64,000 nt of DNA from Rurimicrobium sp040387755 (GTDB taxonomy: Bacteria; Bacteroidota; Bacteroidia; Chitinophagales; Chitinophagaceae): NCBI GenBank assembly GCA_040387755.1, contig JAZKDB010000002.1:1674001-1738000 (forward strand). The letters are read 5' to 3'. The notes under the pieces are model-generated. The model was not told the DNA's origin and did not search any database. It was given only the letters and a program-made list of their open reading frames with translations. Shown piece after piece: positions 43,163 to 50,760 of this stretch. Numbering within the stretch: position 1 is the stretch's first letter; each line of letters starts with the position of its first letter. Position numbers and translations under genes: made by a program.

Positions 43163-43234
43163 TGGTCTCGCCCAGGATCGAACTGGGATCTAAAGTTTAG
43201 GAAACTTCTATTCTATCCATTGAACTACAAGACC
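43163..43234 (-). tRNA. tRNA-Arg(CCT)
   Basis: Cloverleaf seen on the minus strand: acceptor GGTCTTG / CGAGACC (one G-U), D stem GTTC / GAAT with loop AATGGATA, anticodon stem GAAGT / ACTTT with loop TTCCTAA (anticodon CCT, arginine), T stem CCCAG / CTGGG with loop TTCGATC, discriminator A. No CCA is encoded. A damaged copy of its 5' half lies just upstream at 43249-43306. Confidence 0.95.
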
Positions 43235-43248
43235 ATTAATTTTCATAC

Positions 43249-43306
43249 CTTCTATTCTATCCACGTCCGAACGGCGTTCTGCCTGGCAGGCATTGAAAAC
43301 AAGACC
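43249..43306 (-). pseudogene. Broken 5' copy of tRNA-Arg(CCT) with a palindromic insert
   Basis: Minus strand reads GGTCTTGTTTTCAATG, then a 29-nt insert, then GATAGAATAGAAG, matching the first 32 nt of the intact tRNA (acceptor arm, D arm and start of the anticodon arm) apart from two changes. The insert consists of two overlapping 11-nt palindromes, CTGCCAGGCAG and GAACGCCGTTC. TG flanks both sides of the insert. No 3' half follows, so it cannot make a tRNA. Confidence 0.7.
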
Positions 43307-43356
43307 TTTAATTTGGAAGCGCAAAGATAATCGCGAAGCCCTAAAAAAAGTCAGTC

Positions 43357-43926
43357 TTAAAAATTCATCTTTGCCCAATTGTCAATCATCCTTTGTCCCG
43401 ACGGTGTACCGATACTCTCAGGATGAAATTGCAGACCAATCAGTGGCAAAGACCGATGCCTAAACGCCATCAATACATTATCATCATTGGATGAAGCCAA
43501 TGATACAAGTTCGTTATTCTGAGAAATGTCAATACATAAAGAATGATAGCGCATCACTTCAAATTCACTGTCAATGCCGGCAAAAACAGGATGACCATTG
43601 TGCTTTACCAGGCTGGTTTTCCCGTGCATAGGAGCAGGACTGTGCTTTAATATGGCTCCAAAGAACATTCCCAATGCCTGATGACCCAAACAAATACCTA
43701 AAATGGGGATTTTAGTATGAAAACACTCAATTGCAGCCAATGAAATGCCTGCTTCAAGTGGTGTCTGAGGTCCGGGAGAGATAATCAAACGGCTTGGATT
43801 TAATGCTGCAATTTGATCAACGGTCAACTCGTCATTACGTATAACACGGCATTCATTACCTGTGTGCAACAGGTAGTGATGCAAGATGTAAGTAAAAGAA
43901 TCGTAGTTATCGAGGAGCACCCACAT
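43357..43926 (-). CDS. Glutamine amidotransferase PabA/TrpG
   Basis: Glutamine amidotransferase subunit of aminodeoxychorismate or anthranilate synthase, 189 residues. It starts MWVLLDNYDSFTYILHHYLL as PabA/TrpG do. The catalytic Cys is in GICLGHQALG near 79 and the His/Glu pair in LQFHPESIGTPSG near 168. The ATG at 43926 lies inside the end of the cvpA gene (20-nt overlap), so it is translationally coupled. The frame continuing upstream to 44103 is a shadow of cvpA. No pabB or trpE partner is in view, so folate and tryptophan roles cannot be separated. Confidence 0.9.
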   Translation of the reverse strand: MWVLLDNYDSFTYILHHYLLHTGNECRVIRNDELTVDQIAALNPSRLIISPGPQTPLEAGISLAAIECFHTKIPILGICLGHQALGMFFGAILKHSPAPMHGKTSLVKHNGHPVFAGIDSEFEVMRYHSLCIDISQNNELVSLASSNDDNVLMAFRHRSLPLIGLQFHPESIGTPSGQRMIDNWAKMNF

Positions 43927-44464
43927 GTTCAGGTAATTGCTGGTTAACCCCTTCAAAAAAATGACGCATATCTGCAAAAGCATTCTTAACAAATGGAATG
44001 ACCTCGCCAATATGGTCAAAAACCCAGGGAGCAAGGGGCGAAATATACTTATAGCTCTGAGATTTGACAATTGTTTCAGGCGATAAAATATGAGCACCGT
44101 CACACAGCCACAATAGTGTACTGTAGATGACCATACCTATGCCAACATACAGTATCCCTCCGATTGATTTATTGACCCATCCCAACAAAATACTATTGCT
44201 AAAACCATCTACCAGTTTTGCCAATAAACGAACGAGCCACAAAACCCCTAAAAACAAAATGGCATAGCTGATAATGGGGGCCAATGTAGAAGACACCCAT
44301 CCTTTATCTAACAGAAAATTAGACAATTTAGCTGATAGGGCAAGAGCACAGGTTACCCCCAACAATACAGCCAACACCGAGCAAATGGCCACGATGATTC
44401 CTTTTGAGTATCCTCTCAGAAACAACAAAATAGCTAGTGTGATGGCAATGAGATCTATGGTCAT
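43907..44464 (-). CDS. CvpA family membrane protein
   Basis: A 185-residue CvpA family protein, named for colicin V production but conserved in cells without colicins. Four membrane helices (about 5-22, 27-48, 60-82 and 98-119), with LRGYSKGIIVAICSVLAVLLG and the WLVRLLAKLVDGFSNSILLGWVN loop typical of the family. Function unknown; envelope stress and tolerance roles have been suggested elsewhere. Part of the operon with YqeY upstream (45-nt gap) and PabA/TrpG downstream (overlap). Confidence 0.9.
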   Translation of the reverse strand: MTIDLIAITLAILLFLRGYSKGIIVAICSVLAVLLGVTCALALSAKLSNFLLDKGWVSSTLAPIISYAILFLGVLWLVRLLAKLVDGFSNSILLGWVNKSIGGILYVGIGMVIYSTLLWLCDGAHILSPETIVKSQSYKYISPLAPWVFDHIGEVIPFVKNAFADMRHFFEGVNQQLPEHVGAPR

Positions 44465-44509
44465 CTTAATATCAGTAGTAAAAGAATAAAGCGCCGCTGC
44501 TGCTTCCTG

Positions 44510-44965
44510 TTACTTCCCGGTCAAAATAGTTTTTACCATTTCAGAGATAGCTTTACCGTCTGCCTGACCAGACAACTTCTTGCTGGCAACACCCATTACT
44601 TTACCCATATCAGCAGGAGAGCTGGCTCCTACTTCGCTCACAATAACTTCTATGGCCGACTTCAACTCTTCTGCACTCATTTGTGCAGGCAGAAATTTTT
44701 CGATAATACTCAATTCTTCGCGCTCTTTAGCGGCCAAGTCTTCACGGTTTTGCTGTTCAAAAATGGTCAGGGAATCGCGGCGTTGTTTGGCCAATTTGTT
44801 CAATAATTTCAGCTCGCTTGCTTCGTTCATTTCGCCCGAAAAACCTTCAGAAGTTTTTTCAATGATGATAGCCGATTTAATGGCACGTAGTGTGCGCAAT
44901 CCTGCTTCATCTTTGGCTTTCATCGCCTCTTTAATCTGGTCGTTTACTTTAATTTCTAATGACAT
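44510..44965 (-). CDS. GatB/YqeY domain protein
   Basis: A 151-residue protein of the YqeY family, related to the tail domain of the amidotransferase subunit GatB. Helical throughout: SLEIKVNDQIKEAMKAKDEA, TLRAIKSAI, KQRRDSLTIFEQQNREDLA, EKFLPAQMSAEEL and DMGKVMGVASKKLSGQADG, which are the family signatures. Some members aid tRNA-dependent amidation or tRNA binding, but the stand-alone form is not well understood. In an operon between gldC and cvpA. Confidence 0.93.
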   Translation of the reverse strand: MSLEIKVNDQIKEAMKAKDEAGLRTLRAIKSAIIIEKTSEGFSGEMNEASELKLLNKLAKQRRDSLTIFEQQNREDLAAKEREELSIIEKFLPAQMSAEELKSAIEVIVSEVGASSPADMGKVMGVASKKLSGQADGKAISEMVKTILTGK

Positions 44966-44991
44966 TGTATGTGGTTTTTAAAGAAAATAAA

Positions 44992-45333
44992 TTAGGCTTC
45001 TTTATTCAGGGTATCTGCCACCTGCTTGTGGAATTTCTTGGCAAATTCTTTGATTTCGTTAGACAAGTCGGCATTGTTGGTCGCTCTGGCAAATGTATCC
45101 GCCATGCCAAAGAAGGTCTGGAAATAAAAATCATTCATTTCATCCACCATCATTTTTTTTGTCCAAAGGTCGATGCGTAATGCCGTCTTCTCTTCACCAT
45201 CCCATACGCCAAAAAGCAAAGCCTTGGCCTTTTGCAATCCTTCCACACCTCCATCCGGTGCATTCCATTCTATTTGTTCGGGCATTTTATCTTCATCCAG
45301 CCCTATTTCAATATTGATTCTTGACTTGTGCAT
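44992..45333 (-). CDS. gldC: Gliding motility protein GldC
   Basis: A 113-residue cytosolic protein similar to GldC of gliding Bacteroidota: HKSRINIEIGLDEDKMPEQI, EWNAPDGG, KALLFGVWDGEEKTALRIDL and WTKKMMVDEMNDFYFQT. GldC is needed for full gliding in Flavobacterium but is also found in non-motile species, so it shows lineage more than motility. The ATG at 45333 starts the family N-terminus; an upstream frame to 45396 is part of the neighbour's shadow. Confidence 0.88.
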   Translation of the reverse strand: MHKSRINIEIGLDEDKMPEQIEWNAPDGGVEGLQKAKALLFGVWDGEEKTALRIDLWTKKMMVDEMNDFYFQTFFGMADTFARATNNADLSNEIKEFAKKFHKQVADTLNKEA

Positions 45334-45353
45334 TGTTTGAGTATTAAATATTT

Positions 45354-46082
45354 TTAGTGTTGTTTTTTCAATTGCTTGTTGAGCTGCTGCACACAAGCGC
45401 TGATATCTTTGGGTAAAGGAGCTTCTACTGTAATTTCCTCACCCTTCATATTTTCAAACACCAGACGATAGGCATGTAAAGCTAACCGGCTGAGCAATGG
45501 CTTTTCGTCTTCGTCTTTGGTAGATAACTTATATTTCTTTTTGATGCCTGACAGCAAAAAAGGCTCTCCGCTTCCGTACAGAGCATCAGCAACTATCGGA
45601 TGACCCATATTGGAAGAATGCACCCTTATCTGGTGCGTACGCCCTGTATGAATCTGGAACTGAAGCAGGCTATGCATCGGCCATTGTTCTACCACCCTGT
45701 AATCTGTGATAGAGGCTTTACCTTTACGGTTCACCACCATTTTTCCTTTAATGGTCGGGTGCTCTGCTATCGGACTTTCAATACGTCCCTGTTCGTTATT
45801 CACACGGCCATGCACCAATCCTGCATAAAACTTGCCAACACTATGCTCCTGAAATTGTCGGGACAAGCTTTTGTGTGCTTCTTCATTTTTGGCAAAACAA
45901 AGCACACCGCTCGTATCACGGTCCAGGCGATGGACCACCCATATTTTCTGACCCAGCTTTTCTTCCAGCGCTTTATTGACACTTACTGCTTCAGTATTAA
46001 AACGTTCGGGTATAACGGTAGTGCCGGCGGGTTTATTCACCACGATTATATCATCGTCCTGGTATAAAATTTCAAGATTCAT
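45354..46082 (-). CDS. RluA-family pseudouridine synthase
   Basis: Pseudouridine synthase of 242 residues with no S4 domain. The catalytic Asp is in VVHRLDRDTSGVLCFAKN near 65, with NKPAGTTVIPE at the N-terminus, GRTHQIRVHSSNMGHPIVAD in the middle and LHAYRLVFENMKGEEITVEAP near the end. It modifies a uridine in rRNA or tRNA; lack of the S4 domain and short length resemble TruC/RluA-type enzymes but the target site cannot be stated. The ATG at 46082 is chosen over the frame reaching 46175, which would overlap the NadR-like gene. Confidence 0.92.
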   Translation of the reverse strand: MNLEILYQDDDIIVVNKPAGTTVIPERFNTEAVSVNKALEEKLGQKIWVVHRLDRDTSGVLCFAKNEEAHKSLSRQFQEHSVGKFYAGLVHGRVNNEQGRIESPIAEHPTIKGKMVVNRKGKASITDYRVVEQWPMHSLLQFQIHTGRTHQIRVHSSNMGHPIVADALYGSGEPFLLSGIKKKYKLSTKDEDEKPLLSRLALHAYRLVFENMKGEEITVEAPLPKDISACVQQLNKQLKKQH

Positions 46083-46113
46083 TGCGCCTGCGAAGGTATT
46101 ATTAATTCTGCGT

Positions 46114-46635
46114 TTAACCTTGCTTAAACCAAGGTGCTGCCAAAGCTTGTGCCAATCGTTCCTTTTCGCTGCCACGAACTATTATAAACGGCTTTCCGGA
46201 TTGTACCACAATATCCTGATACATATGATAAAAATAGCGACGCATCTCAGGTTCGGGATACTCGCGCAAAGGGTCTTCATCCCAGGGCATATCAATATCG
46301 CAGAGGATATAAGCATCATAAGGCCTTTGGGCAATCGTTTCCAGAATAAAAGCATCTGCTTTGCCGTACTTATGCTCGCTCCATACTTTGATTACATACA
46401 AATCGGTGTCACAAATCAGGTATTTATTCGCTTTTTGAGCCAACTCATCTTCAGTGGTGATCTGGCCTTTGGCAATAGCCAATAAATCCTCATATTGGTA
46501 TTCCTGCCCCTGCTGCTCCAGATAAGTACGCGCATATTCCGGCACCCAAACAGTGTTCAGTTGCTTAGCCAAAGCTTTGCTCAGTGTACTTTTGCCCGTA
46601 CTTTCAGGGCCTATGACGACGATTTTTTGAATCAT
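46114..46635 (-). CDS. NadR-like P-loop kinase (nicotinamide riboside kinase domain)
   Basis: A 173-residue P-loop protein equal to the C-terminal kinase domain of NadR (AAA_28 type). Walker A is GPESTGKSTLSKAL at the N-terminus, followed by VWVPEYARTYLEQQG, ICDTDLYVIKVWSEHKYG and RPYDAYILCDIDMPWDEDPLR, all NadR motifs. It probably phosphorylates nicotinamide riboside for NAD salvage; the adenylyltransferase domain of full NadR is absent. First gene of the six-gene operon running to 43357. The -7 box at 46646-46653 lies 11 nt before the ATG. Confidence 0.88.
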   Translation of the reverse strand: MIQKIVVIGPESTGKSTLSKALAKQLNTVWVPEYARTYLEQQGQEYQYEDLLAIAKGQITTEDELAQKANKYLICDTDLYVIKVWSEHKYGKADAFILETIAQRPYDAYILCDIDMPWDEDPLREYPEPEMRRYFYHMYQDIVVQSGKPFIIVRGSEKERLAQALAAPWFKQG

Positions 46636-46645
46636 TATATGGCAT

Positions 46646-46653
46646 CAAAAATA
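46646..46653 (-). promoter_or_regulatory. -7 box of the NadR-to-PabA operon
   Basis: Minus-strand TATTTTTG, exact consensus; leader of about five bases to the ATG at 46635. Confidence 0.5.
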
Positions 46654-46685
46654 AGGCAAGGCTTTGTGAGTTTTTTTAATTTTTT

Positions 46686-46805
46686 GGGCCTGCCCGAAAG
46701 AATTCATTCAGGCGGGCGTGCCCCCGAAAGGCTCTGCACAGAGCCGAACTCGGGGTCGGGCTTTCGGCTCTACTTCGTGCCGCCTCTATCCCTCACGCGG
46801 TAGCG
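46686..46805. repeat. Intergenic repeat, copy R3
   Basis: GGGCGTGCCC followed by GAAAGGCTCTGCACAGAGCC, CTCGGGGTCGGGCT, then TCTACTTCG and TATCCCTCACGCG. Same order of blocks as R2 at 48346-48456, with the Chitinophaga/Flavobacteria-type GGGCGTGCCC start; more diverged than R1 and R2 are from each other. Confidence 0.6.
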
Positions 46806-46831
46806 ATGTGGTTTGGTTGTGGCTATGTTTT
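46803..46831 (+). repeat. Direct repeat, first copy
   Basis: GCGATGTGGTTTGGTTGTGG then CTATGTTTT. The second copy at 47056-47084 differs at four of 29 positions. Confidence 0.7.
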
Positions 46832-47055
46832 GGCGAAATAACAGACTACTTCCCCGCAATAAGCGGGATGTACTACGTTCCTTGCAGTGACGTTAGAGTG
46901 ATATTTTTCGTTGAATAAAGCTTGCCCAAAGAAAATTCCTTTCCCTGACGGTGCGACGCAACCCAAGGTTCAAAGAATTTGATAAAAACTGCCCTCCCCA
47001 AAAGAAATTCTATCCACCATTCGCGACTTGGGATTCCTCATTCCTCGGAATGACA

Positions 47056-47084
47056 GCGTTGTGGTTTGGTTGTGACTAAGTTTT
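47056..47084 (+). repeat. Direct repeat, second copy
   Basis: GCGTTGTGGTTTGGTTGTGA then CTAAGTTTT; partner of 46803-46831. Confidence 0.7.
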
Positions 47085-47098
47085 TCCATTGCTGGCCT

Positions 47099-47132
47099 CC
47101 TTCTCCTTTGGAGAAGGACCGAGGATGAGGTC
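47099..47132. repeat. Short hairpin repeat of a type common in Bacteroidota
   Basis: Perfect stem CCTTCTCC / GGAGAAGG with loop TTT, followed by ACCGAGGATGAGGTC. Elements of this form are scattered through many genomes of the phylum; only one copy is seen here. Confidence 0.5.
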
Positions 47133-47203
47133 AAAACGGCGGAACATTTTTTTATAAAAAGTTAAAACATCGACCAATAGATTTTTTTTCACAAGTCTGC
47201 GAC

Positions 47204-47211
47204 TATTTTTG
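47204..47211 (+). promoter_or_regulatory. -7 box of the MoxR gene
   Basis: TATTTTTG, exact consensus; leader about 22 nt to the ATG at 47238. Confidence 0.5.
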
Positions 47212-47237
47212 AGCCACTAAAAAAATTCATTCACCCT

Positions 47238-48245
47238 ATGGAGCAGACAGCTTCTTCTACAGACATCCGCGAACTCAACGAACGCATCCATCAGGCAAGT
47301 ACTTTTATAGACCTGCTGATGATGGAACTCAACAAATCCGTAGTAGGTCAAAAACATATGGTAGAGCGCCTACTCGTTGGCATGCTGGCCAATGGCCACG
47401 TATTGCTGGAAGGTGTACCCGGCCTGGCCAAAACCCTTGCCATCAAATCTTTGGCAACGGCCATCAACGGTAATTTTGCACGTATCCAGTTTACTCCAGA
47501 CTTGTTACCGGCCGACATTTTGGGCACGATGGTGTACAATCCGCAAAACCACGAATTTGTGGTCCGCAAAGGCCCCATCTTCGCCAATTTTATTTTGGCC
47601 GATGAGATTAACCGCGCTCCGGCAAAAGTGCAAAGCGCCTTGCTGGAAGCCATGCAGGAACGTCAGGTAACCATCAGTAATGAAACTTATCCGCTGACAG
47701 AGCCCTTCCTTGTTTTGGCCACCCAAAACCCCATTGAGCAGGAAGGAACTTACGAATTGCCTGAAGCGCAGGTGGATCGTTTTATGCTCAAAGTGGTCAT
47801 CACTTATCCCAAAAAAGAGGAAGAACGTATGGTTATCCGCCAGAACCTCAACCCCAATGGCAATCTCAAAATCAATCCTGTAGTGCAGCCCGAGGATATC
47901 CTCAAAGCACGCAAGTTGGTACGCGAAGTGTATATGGACGAGAAAATTGAGCAATACATTCTGGACATTGTATTTGCCACACGTTTTCCTGAAGAATATA
48001 AACTCAACAAATTAAAACCACTCATCAGTTACGGAGCATCACCACGTGCCAGTATTAGCCTTGCATTGGCCGCAAAAGCCTATGCCTTTATCAAACGCCG
48101 TGGCTATGTGATTCCGGAAGACATACGCGCTATTTGCCACGATGTATTGCGCCACCGTATCGGACTTACCTACGAGGCTGAAGCCGAAAACATCAGCAGC
48201 GAAAATATTATCAACGAAATATTGAATGTGGTAGAAGTGCCTTAA
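47238..48245 (+). CDS. MoxR-type AAA+ ATPase
   Basis: A 335-residue AAA+ protein of the MoxR family, chaperone-like ATPases thought to help mature metal- or substrate-loaded protein complexes. Walker A LLEGVPGLAKTLAIK near 62, Walker B ILADEINRAPAKVQSALLEAMQERQVT near 130, sensor 1 VLATQNPIEQEGTYELPEAQ, and the lid with GASPRASISLALAAKAYAF. In Bacteroidota moxR usually begins a batA/batB-like operon (DUF58, vWA proteins), but here the following genes are unrelated and on the other strand, so it is isolated. Confidence 0.95.
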   Translation: MEQTASSTDIRELNERIHQASTFIDLLMMELNKSVVGQKHMVERLLVGMLANGHVLLEGVPGLAKTLAIKSLATAINGNFARIQFTPDLLPADILGTMVYNPQNHEFVVRKGPIFANFILADEINRAPAKVQSALLEAMQERQVTISNETYPLTEPFLVLATQNPIEQEGTYELPEAQVDRFMLKVVITYPKKEEERMVIRQNLNPNGNLKINPVVQPEDILKARKLVREVYMDEKIEQYILDIVFATRFPEEYKLNKLKPLISYGASPRASISLALAAKAYAFIKRRGYVIPEDIRAICHDVLRHRIGLTYEAEAENISSENIINEILNVVEVP

Positions 48246-48345
48246 TATAATACCGGCATTTACCCAAAGAGACAAGGTGTAACAGTTCACTACATTGCGC
48301 TATGCAAGGTTGTGGATTGTTGCACCTTTCCAATTTAATATAGTT

Positions 48346-48456
48346 TGGGCGTGCCCGACTCGGCTTTGCAACAAAGCTCATCAGCAGGCCGCGCTATCCG
48401 CTGCTACTCCGCCACAAGGCCTTCAGCGGGGTATACGCTGCTATCGCTCACGCATT
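48346..48456. repeat. Intergenic repeat, copy R2
   Basis: GGGCGTGCCCGACTCGGC at the left, then CGCGCTATCCGCTGCTACTC (48390 on), CGCCAC, AAGGCCTTCAGCGGGGTATA and CGCTGCTATCGCTCACGCAT. The right two thirds match R1 with few changes; the left end matches R3, so R2 links the three into one family. Confidence 0.75.
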
Positions 48457-48464
48457 GGCAGGCT

Positions 48465-48794
48465 TCAAAGCTTGTCTTGTACTACTGAATTGAGCAATGC
48501 AAGCAGTAACATTATCAATAAAAATGACAGAAAGAAACCAATACTGTACAAGGTGAGATATCTACCTTTATAACTGCGCAAAACAACTCTGGCAATAAAA
48601 AACTGAGCAGCGAAAAATATGCTCGTATAAATAATCATTGCAGGTAAGTTTTCGTTACTAAATAACCCTTCAAAACTATAATTTCCTTCGTCAATATAGC
48701 CGAGAAAAAGTGTGAGGATTAAAGAACTCAAAAGGAAGGAAAGTATCTGTATAGAGCCTTTAAGTGGCTTGTGGCTAATATCCATATCGGGCAT
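48465..48794 (-). CDS. Small membrane protein of unknown function
   Basis: A 109-residue protein with three predicted membrane helices (about 16-35, 50-68 and 82-103) and a short polar N-terminus. No family recognised. The C-terminal end is close to repeat R2. The alternative ATG three codons in (MDISHK) cannot be excluded. Lies between the MoxR gene and the type B T9SS protein with no clear operon link. Confidence 0.5.
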   Translation of the reverse strand: MPDMDISHKPLKGSIQILSFLLSSLILTLFLGYIDEGNYSFEGLFSNENLPAMIIYTSIFFAAQFFIARVVLRSYKGRYLTLYSIGFFLSFLLIMLLLALLNSVVQDKL

Positions 48795-48850
48795 TTTAAT
48801 TTTGTTTGAAAGCTTAACGATTATTAAATACTATAGAAAAATGCAACTGC

Positions 48851-50668
48851 CTAGCGAATCAGCGTGATATCGCCCTTGTACAATTCTTCTGTTGTACCGG
48901 GTTTATCAAATCTTACCTTAATAAGGTAGAAATAAACACCCGCATTCAAATCCATACCATTGAATGTTCCATCCCACGACTGACTGATATTATCTGCTCC
49001 AAAAACTTCCTGACCATAGCGGTTAAAGATTTTCATATTGTACTGAAGTACATTGCAGGAACTCAGAGCATGAAAAGCATCATTCCTGCCGTCTTTGTTG
49101 GGGGTAAAGGCATTCGGAACAGCGATGCACTTATCACAATCACCCACGCGCACAAAGATGGTATCAGATGCAATGCAATCTTCCTTCTTTAGGGTCAGCC
49201 AATAAAAGTCAGTTTTATTGACCTTAATGCTTTGGCTGGTGCTGCCATCACTCCACAGGTATTGCGCACCATCGACTGGTGCCAGCAACTCAGTGCTTTG
49301 AGTGCCACAAAGTAATTTATCTGCCCCAAGATTCAGCTCAAGCGTTTTGCTCTTTACCACAAAAGTGTCTGTTATTGCCGGAGCACAACTTCCTTTCATT
49401 GATGTCAACCAAAATGTTGCAGGCGGAACAATCGTTCGTGAAAATTCATTGCTTCCATCGCTCCACAAATAAGTGTAATAATCTGCTGCTCCCGAATAAA
49501 TAATGGACTGGCAAACGGCCGTATCAGTTCTGTGATAAATGTTTGGTAAAGACTCCGGAACCCGGTTGCCAAGTCCAAATGCCGGCGAATCAATAATAAA
49601 TAAACTATCCTGAAAATTACAAGCCAAACCAACTTTATTCGGGTTGTTGATGACACAAATATTGGTATTCAAACCACCACATTGAATAGCATAAACCTTG
49701 TCCCTGAAGATTCTCATCCCCCCCCAGTTATAGGAATTTTTTATCGTTGTTTTTGTACTTCTGATGAGGGCAATATCCGGTAGCAAATCCAGATTATACT
49801 GCACCAGAGGGTATGGTGGTCTTGGATCATCTTCGCTATAAGCAACATACAATTTTCTATTATCAGGGGAGAATTCTATCCCATAAGCGGCAAAAGCTTT
49901 ACTACTGTCTATCAGTTTGTAATTGCTCATTGTACCAGCAGTACTGTCAAAATCAAATAACTCTACACTTCCTAACCAACCTTTAGACCGCCAGTTTGTC
50001 AAGACTATCTTTTGATTGTTGGGCGACATTTTCATTTCTCCAATGCCATAAAGCCCATCACCAACAAAACTGGTGGTGGAGATGGCAGGATTAATATCAA
50101 TCCCTGTACTGCTGATTTTAAATGCATGAAATTCTGGAGCAAAGCCACTATGCACAATGACCCAATAAGCGCAACCGGAAGCTCTGGTCACCAACATTTT
50201 TTCGGACAATGAATCAGCAATAGTAATATTCTTTTGCGTAGGTACAACGTCTCCCAGTCCGCTATTTAATTTCATATCCACAACAGAATAATGGAGGGCA
50301 TATGCACGTTTTATTTCGTCTACATAAATCACAAAAAGATAATATTTGCTTGTGTCATCCGGAAAAGGCAAAATAGCCACTCCCTGAGTTACAGAACCGC
50401 TGGTCAGCAACCCATCTCCATTGGGCATCATTTTATGGTTTCGGTTAAAAGCCTTGAAGCCATCGCTGTAAAATCTGAGACGGCCTTTCTTATCACATAT
50501 AGATGCCGAACCCTCGATTGTATTTAGCGCCATCCCAGCAACATAGGGTGTCTCCGAATTGAAATCCAAACCAAAACCTTTCCCAAATGCCCAGATATTA
50601 TTTTCCCCCTGTGCAAAAGACAGCACATTAGACAAGCAAAAATACAGGAGCAGGAAAACGTATTTCAT
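48851..50668 (-). CDS. T9SS type B (gliding-motility-associated C-terminal) surface protein
   Basis: A 605-residue exported protein. Signal peptide (about 1-19), then a long beta-propeller-like region (about 25-370) with repeated aromatic/Asp motifs (NNIWAFGKGFGLDFNSETPY, GRLRFYSDGFKAFNRNHKMM, YGIEFSPDNRKLYVAYSE), two Ig-like repeats with CQSIIYSGAADYYTYLWSDG and STELLAPVDGAQYLWSDG cores, and a final gliding-motility-associated domain (CIAVPNAFTPNKDGRNDAFH, FNRYGQEVFGADNI, WDGTFNGMDLNAGVYFYLI). That last domain directs export by the type IX system. Function of the propeller is unknown. A -7 box lies at 50699-50706. Confidence 0.9.
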   Translation of the reverse strand: MKYVFLLLYFCLSNVLSFAQGENNIWAFGKGFGLDFNSETPYVAGMALNTIEGSASICDKKGRLRFYSDGFKAFNRNHKMMPNGDGLLTSGSVTQGVAILPFPDDTSKYYLFVIYVDEIKRAYALHYSVVDMKLNSGLGDVVPTQKNITIADSLSEKMLVTRASGCAYWVIVHSGFAPEFHAFKISSTGIDINPAISTTSFVGDGLYGIGEMKMSPNNQKIVLTNWRSKGWLGSVELFDFDSTAGTMSNYKLIDSSKAFAAYGIEFSPDNRKLYVAYSEDDPRPPYPLVQYNLDLLPDIALIRSTKTTIKNSYNWGGMRIFRDKVYAIQCGGLNTNICVINNPNKVGLACNFQDSLFIIDSPAFGLGNRVPESLPNIYHRTDTAVCQSIIYSGAADYYTYLWSDGSNEFSRTIVPPATFWLTSMKGSCAPAITDTFVVKSKTLELNLGADKLLCGTQSTELLAPVDGAQYLWSDGSTSQSIKVNKTDFYWLTLKKEDCIASDTIFVRVGDCDKCIAVPNAFTPNKDGRNDAFHALSSCNVLQYNMKIFNRYGQEVFGADNISQSWDGTFNGMDLNAGVYFYLIKVRFDKPGTTEELYKGDITLIR

Positions 50669-50698
50669 ATAATAAAATTAAAAAGAAAATTATGTTTT

Positions 50699-50706
50699 CA
50701 AAAATA
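50699..50706 (-). promoter_or_regulatory. -7 box of the type B T9SS protein gene
   Basis: Minus-strand TATTTTTG, exact consensus; leader about 25 nt to the ATG at 50668. Confidence 0.45.
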
Positions 50707-50760
50707 ATTTTACTGATTCTTTAACTTCAATGAAAAAATACGTGTAATAAAAGGGTAGAA

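Larger units (their letters stand above)
46654..47203. other. Gene-free stretch rich in degenerate repeats
   Basis: About 550 bases with no credible gene. Holds repeat R3 (46686-46805), a 29-nt direct repeat (46803-46831 and 47056-47084, four mismatches), and a hairpin repeat at 47099-47132. The remainder, including a CATTCCTCGGAATGAC segment near 47038-47053, looks like decayed repeat sequence. Confidence 0.65.

Noticed and set aside
43163..43306. Integrated element at the tRNA-Arg
   Set aside because: No integrase, no element-like gene content and only a tiny insert near the tRNA; reported as a scar or repeat instead.
43927..44103. N-terminal extension of the amidotransferase
   Set aside because: Reads cvpA in another frame. 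The family start MWVLLDNYDSF lies at 43926.
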